64,000 nt of DNA from Margaritispora aquatica (taxonomy: Eukaryota > Ascomycota > Leotiomycetes > Helotiales > Discinellaceae). The stretch lies in NCBI GenBank assembly GCA_007644065.1, contig VJWN01000007.1, forward strand, positions 2,262,167 through 2,326,166, written 5' to 3'. This document shows positions 45,921 through 56,101 of the stretch, piece after piece. Position numbers and translations under genes: made by a program. A model generated the notes under the pieces. That model saw nothing but the letters and a program-made list of their open reading frames with translations. It was not told where the DNA came from and searched no databases. The first letter of the stretch is position 1; each line of letters begins with the position of its first letter.

Positions 45921-47521
45921 TGTATATGCCAAGAAGACTAGTAGAAGTAGTGGCGGGAGTGAGGTGAACGGTCAGGATCAAAAAGTCTTTTAGATACACA
46001 TACTGGGGCACTTCTTGAATTTATACAAGCACTTGCCTAGCCTTCCCAAGCTCTCAGCAAACGATAGTCTGGCTCAAAAGAATATGATATCGTCATTGTC
46101 TCTTCCCAGTCTCTTCTTTGCGACTCTCCAACACCTGCAACGCTTTGTTATCTTCATCCGGACTCCGGCCTTCACTCGTTTTCCATTTTAGATCTTCAAG
46201 GCTCGAGCACTTTGCTAGCTGCACAGTGATGATATGATATCATATTACAATTTCCAATCAAGTAGTGATCGGCAACGTTAGACGTAAAAGCTTACTGAGA
46301 CAGTTTCTTGGGGAGTCTCGCTAAGCTCTTCAGTGGCCGTTTGGGACACTAGCTCCGGGAGTGACGTCCAAGACTTCCACCATATTTTCTACTTGGGTTT
46401 TTTCCGTTCGCGATATCCGGACTTTCTTTTACATGGTGAGAAATCACTGGCATCGGGAAATATTCAACACAAATCACAACGATAGGCTGTTGAGACAGTT
46501 CTCATCCGATGCAAGCAAAGATCAGTTCCTCTTTATCAAAGATAAAGTCATGTCCTCTGGCATAGATGCCTGTCTCGATACTCCATTTGCATTACCCTTG
46601 ATCGTGTGGCGCGCTATGGAGCTACCTCCATATATTTTCTCTCGTCTGTGAGCTCCTCTTTCACCTATCACCCCACTGCGATTTCACTGGCTGCAAAAGC
46701 TAGCTTACCCAATACCTTGATCATAACGTACTGGAGGCTGAAGCAGATGGTGGCTTTCTTGCGGCAAAGCTGCCTCAGCTGAAGTGGCTGAACGTAGGAT
46801 GAATCAAGTTGGTTTATCAAGCTGGTTGCTTTTCAATATGTTAAAACACTACTGAAAAACAGGGGCTTGTTTGTAGCTTGAAGCCTTTGTGGATTTGTTA
46901 CCTCGCTACTCTTTTCTTTCTTGGAGATCCCTGAGTTCATTGTTTATGTCCCAGACGAAGCAGAGGAGACAAGGCTCTCTCTCTCACATATATACACACA
47001 TTTTTACTCGCTTGATAATTTTCATCGGAGCACAATCAGAAAGCTTCTCAGAATAGTAATCAGGCGAATACACAGAAGCAAGCGCTTTTGCAGCTTCACA
47101 TATGAATGAGACCTACCAGCGAGCGTTTGACTCGGATTCTTGGCGCAAGTCACGTCTCCATATTCATCGTACCAACAAGGCGTATTTGTCTTCATAGCTG
47201 TCGCATAGCTGCAGCCGGTGCAACTCATGAGCATACGGATACAAGCCTGATAGGGTAAATATACCTCCATATGATTCCGCTATCGTACATGTGTGAGGCT
47301 TTGCGTGTGTGCCAATATGCAGGCCTTTTGCAGCCCATGCACCACATTGAGACATGGGGGTGGGGGTGTGGTAACTGTTGTATTTTGCCAGAGCCTCGTC
47401 CGACAGTGTACATAATGCATATCATAGCCTCGAGTATTTGAGCTCTGCATTCCTCACCTCTGTGGTATTTCTATCTGTACATAGTGCTTAAATTTCAATA
47501 GTTTGTACCAGTATTGCGAAG
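45921..47521. other. Intergenic, no supported gene
   Basis: 1.6 kb of flanking DNA. A minus-strand piece near 47100-47225 has a Cys-containing frame (SCTGCSYATAMKTNTPCW) but no coherent gene model. Otherwise nothing recognised. Confidence 0.4.
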
Positions 47522-48507
47522 ATGACCACCGAACATGAGCAAGTGAGTTGCTCTCATGCAAAGGCTTGTAAGAAGCCTCACTGACATCAACGATAGCCAC
47601 CAACCCTACCCCACCTGAGCACCACAGGAATATCTGCTCCTAAATACGATGATTTGATGGTCTCTCCTCCACCAGCTTATTGTCCTCCGGAGGGCATGGC
47701 TGGGCCACCATTTGCCTTCATGCGTAAGTAACACGTGCAGCCAAAGACAGGCAAACCAAAATCACAATTTTTCTGGTTGGCCCAGGAATTCGCATGGCAT
47801 TTCGATAGTTAGGATAAATGCTGACGCGTTAAATGCAGGCACCGCTTCAATTCCAGTCCAGACCGGCGCGTTCGATGCATATGGTGCCCATCACACATCA
47901 CCTACCTCGCCTACCGAGCAGCTCAACCCCGAAGCCCGTAAGCAATCACTATTTCATACAAGCTCTATAGGAATAATATTCAATCCAACACACTTGATGT
48001 GGAGATGCACTTTGAAAATCCACACATTTCCCTGATCCATTCTACTTCCATACCAGACCTCGTGAATTAACACACCCTCCAGAAGCCCTTGTAGAACAAT
48101 ACACAGCATACTTCACCGAGCTCTTCACAACCTGGATAGGCTACGCCGTTGCCTTCTACACCTACGGCTTCCCCATCATCCGCTGGACGTCTCTTTTCTT
48201 CATCCGCGGCTTCGGCGGCTGGCGCGAGACCTTCCTGCTCATCTGCTGGTTCACCATCTGGCAAGCGCCCGGGCTGTACTTTGGCATTCTCGCCAAACAG
48301 GTACAGGATGTGGCGCAGAAGCAGAAGGGTGAGAGGTTTAAGGGCGAGTACGAACTCTGGGGACAAATACTCATGCGCACGACGTTTTGGGGCACCTGGT
48401 CCGTTATGTTGGTGGTTAAGTTTGCGTCGTTGCTGTGGATTACGGGGCTCCAGAACTGGTGGATGTGGGTTTTGTGGGCTGGGTGGATGGGACTCTTTGG
48501 GATTTGA
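47522..48507 (+). CDS. Small multi-pass membrane protein, unknown function
   Basis: Four exons: 47522..47542, 47597..47723, 47839..47937, 48083..48507; 223 aa. All introns are GT-AG and every junction keeps frame. The N-terminal half is Pro-rich and soluble (MTTEHEQPPTLPHLSTTGIS, VSPPPAYCPPEGMAGPP). The last exon encodes three or four hydrophobic segments: FTTWIGYAVAFYTYGFPII, ETFLLICWFTIWQAPGLYF, FWGTWSVMLVVKFASLL, and LQNWWMWVLWAGWMGLFGI. No family is recognised. A role cannot be given from sequence. Confidence 0.75.
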
Positions 48508-49129
48508 GCTGGGCTTGTTTCTTATCTCTGGGATTCGATTTTTATCCTGGGAATTCATCATCGTTAGTTCTGAACGTTGGCTTGAAGCTGGATAGATAAC
48601 TACAGATGGTGTTCATTAAGCGACAACAATGAGGACGACTAAGGCATTGGGCTTTGGAGAATCCGCATTCACACTAACAACTGATCTGAAGCGCTTAAAG
48701 TACTCAATATATCATGACACGAGAAGTCGAGAACGTGATGTTCAAGAAAATTCGTGTAGTAATTGTATGTGAGAGTCAAGTGAGTTGTGATATCGGCTCG
48801 ATGACCTGTAGTATTCGTCTATGTTTGTATAGTTGGATGTATTTCTCCTTTAGTACCTGGACGCCGCGCTGTGTTTGTACAAATTCCTATCCTGTAAACA
48901 CAATATTCCTACCTCACCTAATCGAACACCCTCCCATCTTTCGTTAGATATATGCTGTTGCTTACAGTCCTCGTTGAATAATACACTTTTGCGTCCTACG
49001 AAAGTGCAGCCAAATCTGTCACTTCAGTAAGCTGTGCTCTTCCAGTCTCTGCGTGCATCTGCAGATGTAATTCCACACTTCTTTCGCCCTCCAAAGAAGT
49101 CCAGCCCTATTCTTCACTTACCACACAAT
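48508..49129. other. Intergenic between convergent genes
   Basis: No gene recognised; shared 3' flanks. Confidence 0.45.
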
Positions 49130-50094
49130 CTAAGCACTAAATTTACTCTCCTTGTACGGCCACCTAATCTCATCATCTTTCCTGAGCCAAATCTGCTTCT
49201 TCTTCTTGCTCGGCACATGCTCAACCCAGACCTGCTTTGCCTTCTCCTTCATGAAGTTACGTATATATCTCGGATCCCAGAGCTCGCTTGCAACACCCAG
49301 ATCTTTGCAGCATCGCATTAGGGCGTTGGATTTGCAGCCTTCGGTTGCGGTTGGTATGCCTTCAGGGGAAAAGTAGTCTTGCTCGCCGCGGGCGACGGAT
49401 ACTAATCTATGGTGTGAATGTTAGTCTTGATGCTATAGAAGAGGAGATCAGATCATCAAGGAGATGGGACAAAGACGAACCTCCCATGAGCCAAAAGCGC
49501 ATATTCCCTCGTAATGCTCTTGCCCGTCACAATTGTTTCTCCTCTCGGTGCCAGTCCCCACCCACCAGGTCCGAACGCCTTATTCAATATCCTACGATAC
49601 TTGATCTCAGGCAGGTAGATAATCCCATCAGGCTTGACCTCCACATCATCAAAAGGTATAGCAGCCATTAGAACATCGGCTGCCTCTTTGGCGAAGGGAG
49701 CGGCAGATAGACCATGGAAAGAGCGCGACCAGTCGACTTGCGTCTCATCTGAGGAGAGGAAGATAGGCGTGTCTGCCATGCCGGAGGTTAAGGATGTGAG
49801 GGGCGATTGGGAGTCGATTGAGGGAGTGGCTTTGCGTGATGAAGAGGTACCATTGCTGGTAGATTTACTCGGTGCAGGAGCTGAAGTTGAGCCAGAGGTC
49901 GAATTTGAGTTGGGAGAAGCCTTCGAGTCGCTGCGTTTGGTGTAGGTGGGAGAAGCTGGTGTTGCAGCAAATCGGGGTGTGGTGGATATACAACGTCGCA
50001 GAGCTGGCGATTGAGAGCGTAATGCTCTTGACACTGATCCAGATGATAACTCAGAGATGGCGGAGCGTCCTGCACGGGGGAAAAGAGATGCCAT
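49130..50094 (-). CDS. MGM101: MGM101, mitochondrial genome maintenance protein
   Basis: Two exons, 50094..49481 and 49406..49130; 296 aa. Rad52-like single-strand annealing protein of mitochondrial nucleoids. A presequence ([20 protein letters not shown]) and a Ser/Thr-rich linker lead to the conserved core from about residue 120: [95 protein letters not shown] and [11 protein letters not shown]. The intron donor is GTTCGT, unusual but forced by frame and conservation. Confidence 0.95.
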
Positions 50095-50368
50095 GGTTGA
50101 TATGGTGGTGTGGTTGGGTGCTGAGTGTGTTGGAAGACGCGAGGTTCGCGATAATTTTAAGAGGCGTGGATGTGTCGCGCTTGGACTGACGTCGAGATCG
50201 GGATGACAATTTTCGAATGCACCACTTGGTATATCAATTGGGAACTTTAGAAGAAAGTATACAGTCGCTTGAGTGAGGTATTCTTTGTATTGTACATTGA
50301 TATTACAGTATCCCAATCCCAATTGCCTTCAGCACAGGTTTCTGGTGACATTTCTAGCCTCCATGCCA

Positions 50369-50839
50369 TCATGCATCCTTCTGATCCGTTCTCTGGTCGT
50401 TCTGATGAAGCTTCCAACATGTCCTGAATCTCTCCATCTATTCCATATATATACGTCAGTCAAGTTGCTTCTTCATTCTTCCTATCGTCCATAATATACA
50501 ATCCCCCACGTGATATTTCAACAACAATCTGCACCTGTCATCGGTAAAAGAGGGTCACTTCTCACCTCAGACTTGCACAATCTCCAATCCTTCTTCTCAA
50601 AGTAACAATCCGTCATCTTCATATTCTCCTCTGGGAATTCGAATCAGCAAAGAAGCTCATTCCCTAGAGAAGAGGGAAAGGCTCACTTGAACAGCCAGTG
50701 CTAAAGATCCGCTTGTCCCTGCACCCAAAATTAGCTTGTTGGGTGGACGTTGGGAAGAACCACGGGTTAAATACCACTCATCAGGCTCATCATCATCTAC
50801 CGCAGCGCTGACCTTGGAGTTACTCTCTTCTTTCGACAT
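50369..50839 (-). CDS. COA4: COA4-like twin CX9C protein, cytochrome oxidase assembly
   Basis: Four small exons: 50839..50775, 50718..50687, 50630..50566, 50437..50369; 76 aa. None would be found by ORF length alone. The spliced protein reads through DDDEPDEWDKRIFSTGC, SKENMKMTDC, YFEKKDWRLC, KSEMERFRTC and a tail WKLHQNDQRTDQKDA. Both cysteine pairs have exactly nine residues between them (C-x9-C twice), the hallmark of MIA40-imported intermembrane-space proteins. EPDEWDKRI at the N-terminus and the CW after the second pair match Coa4/CHCHD8. All introns are GT-AG. Start codon is only 82 bp from that of BPL1, transcribed the other way. Confidence 0.88.
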
Positions 50840-50921
50840 TGTGTTGTTGCTTGCCACTTTGACTGTTGCACGATTGCGTTACGAGGGTGAAGGATACTCG
50901 GTTGCACTGACCTAAGCCGAA
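50840..50921. promoter_or_regulatory. Very short divergent promoter, COA4 / BPL1
   Basis: Only 82 bp separate the two start codons, so promoters or 5' leaders must overlap. Confidence 0.5.
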
Positions 50922-53118
50922 ATGGCTTCAAGAAAGATGAACGTTTTGGTCTATTCAGGTATATCATCAACACTAAGCTTTAGCTGAGATCTAACGATAG
51001 TCAAGGCAACGGAAGCACGATAGAGTCAGTCAGACATTGTCTTTACACCCTACGACGTCTTTTGTCACCCAACTATGCCGTCATTCCCGTGACCGACACA
51101 GCCATCATCAAAGAGCCATGGACAGCATCATGTGCCCTCCTCGTATTCCCTGGAGGAGCTGACATGGGATATTGCCGCTCATTGAATGGCGAGGGTAATC
51201 GTCGCATTGATCAGTATGTCCGTCGTGGTGGTGCCTATCTTGGATTTTGCGCTGGTGGATACTATGCTACGGCCAAATGCGAGTTTGAAATCGGTAATCG
51301 AGTGCTCGAAGTTGTGGGCCATAGAGAGTTGGGTTTCTTTCCTGGATCTGGAAGAGGATGTGCTTTCAAGGGATTTGTGTACCACAGTGAAGCTGGCGCG
51401 AAGGCTGTGGAGTTGAGTGTGGCGAAGGAGGCATTCAAATCCGGTATTTTACCATCGAACTTTAGATCTTATTACAATGGAGGAGGTGTGTTTGTCGATG
51501 CAGAGAAATATGCGGACAAGGGAGTTGAGATATTAGCAAGGTATGCCGAGCCCCTTGATGTCGAAGGGGGATCGGCAGCTGTAGTGTATTGCAAGGTTGG
51601 TGAAGGAGGAGCAATCTTGACAGGACCACATCCAGAGTGAGTTTTCTCGTATATTGCTTGAAATATATAGACTGATGACTGCAGGTTCGCTCCTGTCAAC
51701 CTCGATCCTAAATCAGAAGGGCCAAATTACCCCCAGATGGTAAAGGACCTCACCGAAGACGACACAGCGAGAGTCAACTTCTTAAAAGCATGTCTACTCA
51801 AGCTAGGGCTAATAATCAGCGAGGAGGCATCATCTTCGGTACCGTCCCTCTCTCGCCTTCATCTCTCATCTATGCATCACCATTTGATCCCAGAACTGCT
51901 CGCATCTTTTGAAGATGCAGGCATCATCACCAATGAAAATGGTGAGGAGTATATTAAGGGAGAGAATGATACCTTCCATCTTGAGAAACAAGAATCGCGA
52001 TGGACGTTGGATTCTCTTGCCAAATCCCTACCATTGACGGATGCTATCAAGGACACAAAAGCTGACAAGTTGGATGGTTCTTCGGAGGACAGAATAGTCG
52101 ACTATAATGCTATTACCAAGAGTCTCATCCCTCACGAGACGGAATGGCCGGGCACGAAAGAGACTCCATATTTCAATCACCACTCCTTCTATGCAAACCT
52201 ACGTAAGTATCAAGAAGAGAAAGGGACCGAAGCAGAAGAGTTTGGAAAATATTTTATCTATGGCGAAGTAGTATCAAGCACCAACACGTTGCTGGAGAAG
52301 AATCCAAAGTTATTGGAGCATTTACCAATGGGGTTAACACTTTCGGCAACAACACAAGTAGCAGGTCGAGGTCGAGGATCAAACGTTTGGGTCTCTCCGG
52401 CAGGGTGTCTAATCTGGTCTATCTGTGTCTCTCATTCCATGGAGTTAAACATGAAAGCACCAGTAGTGTTCATCCAATATCTTGCTGCCATTGCAATTGC
52501 TGAAGCTGTGCAATCTTATGACAAGGGATACGAGAATCTCCCAGTCAAATTAAAGTGGCCAAACGACATTTGTAAGTCGAGATCCCATCTCTCAACTCGC
52601 AAAAGAAAAACAGCTAATAATATGAATAAGACGCACAAGATCCCTCCAAACCGAACGAAAAGTCCTACGTCAAAATCGGTGGCATCCTCGTAAACTCATC
52701 ATACACTAGCGGCTCCTACTCCCTCGTCATCGGCATTGGGCTCAATACGACCAACTCCCTTCCTACCACCTCTCTCAACGCCCTCCTCCCACCACATCTC
52801 GCTCCCTTCACGCTCGAAAAGCTGCTTGCGCGCTACCTTACCACCTTCGAGAACATCTACAAGCGCTTCTGTCGCACAGGGTGGGACAAGAAACTCGAGG
52901 AGACGTACTACAAGCATTGGTTGCACACGGATCAGATCGTGACGTTAGAGGCGGAGGGAGGTGCTAGAGCAAGAATCAAGGGCATTAGTTCGAAGTGGGG
53001 CTTACTGAGGGCGGAGGAGCTGGGTTGGGGTGACAGGGCTACGGGGAAAGTGTGGGAGTTGCAGAGTGATAGCAATAGTTTTGATTTCTTCAAGGGATTG
53101 TTGAAAACGAAGATTTGA
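50922..53118 (+). CDS. BPL1: BPL1, biotin-protein ligase
   Basis: Four exons: 50922..50958, 51006..51636, 51685..52571, 52631..53118; 680 aa. Attaches biotin to carboxylases. The N-terminal half is the glutaminase-like (BPL_N) domain: NVLVYSGNGSTIESVRHCLY, LLVFPGGADMGYCRSLNGEG and GGAYLGFCAGGYYATAKCEF with its nucleophile-type Cys. The C-terminal BirA/LplA catalytic domain begins near residue 390. It contains VVSSTNTLLEKNP, the ATP/biotin loop TTQVAGRGRGSNVWVSPAGC (GRGRxxxxW), VKLKWPNDIYAQD and KIGGILVNSSYTSG. A small C-terminal SH3-like cap ends KTKI. The intron 3 acceptor is AAG. Confidence 0.95.
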
Positions 53119-53126
53119 AAGGAGAG

Positions 53127-53155
53127 AAAAGGCTGAGGTTACACATCAGCCTTTT
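53127..53155 (+). other. Terminator-like hairpin just after BPL1
   Basis: AAAAGGCTGA (53127-53136) and TCAGCCTTTT (53146-53155) form a perfect 10-bp stem with a 9-nt loop, followed by more T residues, 8 nt after the stop codon. It resembles a bacterial intrinsic terminator. In a fungus it may act in 3' end formation or mRNA stability. Confidence 0.6.
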
Positions 53156-53320
53156 TTCTAACAAAATGAACCCCAAATTTGAGTGGCATTAATGAGCGTT
53201 TACTTACTCGCATCTGTCATTGCTTTTTACCTCGCTACTCACATATCGTCATTTCGTTATCACTAAACCCTTAATCTGTAGTTCCTTTTATTCCCACGCC
53301 AGTCTTTGCTTTCAGCTCTG
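53156..53320. other. Short spacer
   Basis: Nothing recognised between the hairpin and the tandem repeat. Confidence 0.4.
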
Positions 53321-54260
53321 TTGCAGGTCGTGAGCCAGGACAGGGGGCCAAATAGCCCAACTAGATCAAGTACTAGCTACCGATGTCTACCCATCCTCGG
53401 AATCTGTCGCACATCGCAGGCCAGGACAGGGATGTGAATGAGTTCTTTAGACGAGGTACCAGACTTGTACAATAGGTTAGGTAGAGTGCTTAATTGCACT
53501 ACTCTACTCGCTGTTGCCCTGGTTAAGTAGTTCTTGTATCTGGTGTCACTTTACTCTTCGGTCTGGGGATTCGTTGCACATCGCTGACAAGGGCAGGGGG
53601 TGAACGAGATGTCTAGGCTAGGGACTAGAACAACTTAGTAGGTCAGGGTACCCATTAGCATCAACCCGCTCTGTCTTGATCAAGTAGTACTCACAATTAG
53701 TGTTTCTTCTCGCTTGATTCTCGGAGTTCGTTGCATATCGCAATCATGGGCTTGGGTTGTACAGCTACTTGACTAGATGAGATGTTAGGATGGCTTAGTA
53801 GCCGATGATACTCATCCTCATTATCCTCACCTGATTTCTCAAAGTAGTTCCCGTGTCTAGTCTTATTCCTTTCTTGTCCTTGGGATTTGTTGCACGCCGC
53901 AGACCAGGGCACGGCGTTGAATAAGCTACCTTGATTAAGGACTGGAATTACCTAGCACTATTTAGGGCTTCCACTCACGTCAACTAAAGACTTGGTCTTA
54001 CCATCTAGGTAGTCTCCTCTTTCTTTTCATCATCGAATTTGTTGCACATCTTAGACAAGGACATGGGGTGAGTAACCCAACTAACTTAAAAACCAGAGCT
54101 ACCCAGTAGCTTACCCTATACTGCACATTTTCCCCCTCTGCCCTACCGGGTTGTCTAGTTCCCGTGGGCAGTCTCCTCCCCCCAGTCTCTTCGGTCTTGA
54201 AATCTGTTGCACTTTGCAGTGGCGATGTAGAGCCGGGAGCTAATAATGTCGGCTATGGAT
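53321..54260. repeat. Degenerate tandem repeat, period about 150-167 bp
   Basis: A block marked by GTTGCACATCGCAGACCAGG-like sequence recurs at 53321, 53407, 53574, 53731, 53890, 54042 and 54207, so spacings are 86, 167, 157, 159, 152 and 165. Between marks the units share segments such as GAATAAGCT..GACTAG and a GTAGTTC/CTTGTAT piece. Copies are diverged with many transitions. One isolated copy of the block lies near 57645. Probably an ancient minisatellite. Confidence 0.7.
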
Positions 54261-54850
54261 TAAGTGGGTAGAAGTGTTTGCTACATACTACCAAGATGCC
54301 GATACCCGAGTATGAGTCCTGGTTGGATGTCTAAGTTTGCCAAACTTTTTCCCTTGGGGTATCTCTTATATTGATATTGGGATTTGTGGATGTTATAAAT
54401 ACAAGAACAGGATGGTATGCACTTCTTATAATGTAGATAAGCTTGGTGCGTGCTGTCATGATATAATTGCACGATATTGAGAATTATTCCAATGATAATA
54501 AAGTAATTAAACTACATTAGGAACTATCGTTTCTATCTAGTTCTGTTAAAAACTCGGTTTGTCATTCGTGCTGCATGTCCTGTGTCAAGAATCATAATAG
54601 ATTTTCGAAATTACCGAGGATTTATTATTATCATAATCAACACTTTGCTGTCATGACGAAATACGAAGTTAGCGTTCGTCGAGAACAGATTTTCACTTCT
54701 TCAAAACTTCAGTCAAAACTATTAGAGGTAATGTTTGCAGTGTTTGAAGTTTTTTGGGGGATTCCCATATATACTACTTTGACACGCGACTCCTCCTTTT
54801 GCTATGAACAATAAAATAGCTAGCCCTTTCTTGAGGTAGCTATGAGGTTT
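54261..54850. other. Intergenic, 3' flank of the esterase
   Basis: AT-rich, no gene recognised. Confidence 0.45.
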
Positions 54851-56101
54851 TTAGCACACGTTGGGACCGGCTGCTAGTTGTAACCCGACCTCCATGGCCA
54901 TAACATCGTGCATTGGGAAGGTTGGGTGTAAGCTGTTCAACCAGAAGTATTGGTCGACTGGGACACCGCAGCTTGGGTCGTAGGTTGTTGGTAAGGGTGT
55001 GCCACTGCACAAGAGATCGTCAGCTTCTTTCTTGTCCAATTCTACAGCATCAAATTTTCTGACATGAGTAGCATCCCAATCAAACCAATTTTCATGTCCA
55101 ATCTCAGTGACCAGGCCTTGGAAAAAAGTGGCTGTTCATGCATGAAACAGAAATATTAAGAAGAGGTCAAACTTACTTTTGATAAGCAGTGCAATACGCT
55201 GTCGTGTTCTTGTAGTTCTCCGTTGCCTTGAAGCTCTTTGGCTTATCCAGGACCATGGTGAAGTACTTGAAAGCATCCACAACAAAAACGTTAACATCTG
55301 GCTTCTCATCCTTCAAGCAATTCGCCATCTCAGTTAACGCCTTGTTCCAAGCAAGAATATCTGCCTTCTCCTGTGCCTGTTGGTCTGGCGTGTTCGCCAA
55401 AGCCAACGGACTGCGATCCACGGGTGGAACAGTCAAGAACAAGAAGTTCCGTGCACCAGCATAGTACAGCTCCATGACGAGACCGTGGTAAACGGCGAAG
55501 ATCTCGGCATTGAGTACAGTCGTGGCTGGCAGTCCATAGTACCACGAGTTACCGACGTCGTTGATGCCGTCCCAGAAAGCGAAGAGCGTGTCCGAGCCAG
55601 ACCAAGGAGCGGTGGCGGGCTTGGAAGCGTAGGTTGGGAACCACTGGTTCTCGATCTGGTTTGCTACGGAGGAGACCTCGGGTTTCCAGGGCGCGACAAG
55701 TGCGGAGTTGATGGTTGCGCCGCCGTAGGCGAGGTTGTAGGTTAGGAGCTTGGAGGCGTTGTATTTTACTGTTAGGTAGTCAATCCAGTTGGGTCCGTTG
55801 GCAGCGGTCCAGCCTGGGTAGGTTGGGTTGCCCATTGGGTTTGTGGGCGTGGGTTGAATGCCAGCTGGGTCAAAACCAGTAGATGTGTAGGAATCACCAC
55901 TGATATTGAAGATTAGTAATTGGTCTTAATAGTTCAAATGAGTTAGATGAGGAACACTTACAAGACGAAGGCATGCTTCACCTTTGACCAGCCCGGCCAA
56001 TTTGAAGTTGCCTTGCAACCAGACCTTGCAATGGATACTCCTTCGACAGAAGATGCCAGTGACAAGGCAATTGCCACCGCAGGTACTACTTGAGACCACA
56101 T
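54851..56101 (-). CDS. Secreted CE16-type SGNH acetylesterase
   Basis: Three exons: 56101..55962, 55899..55177, 55004..54851; 338 aa. A signal peptide (MWSQVVPAVAIALSLASSVEG) shows secretion. The SGNH blocks are visible: FVFGDSYTSTGF with catalytic Ser (made by joining exons 1 and 2), LAYGGATINSALV with the block II Gly, DTLFAFWDGINDVGNSW with the block III Asn, and SLHPTFPMHD with catalytic His. The family removes acetyl groups from xylan-type oligosaccharides. Intron 2 (172 nt) is longer than usual and has a mostly open frame inside. Joining gives AYQNGTPLPTTYDPSCGVPV, as expected for CE16. An alternative nearer acceptor shifts the frame. Confidence 0.85.

Noticed and set aside
46361..46651. 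96-codon plus-strand frame
   Set aside because: Begins with a non-ATG codon, no family resemblance, no neighbouring exons.
47022..47425. Minus-strand Cys-containing frames as a possible small secreted protein
   Set aside because: No signal peptide and no splice model that joins the pieces. Kept only as a remark in the intergenic entry.
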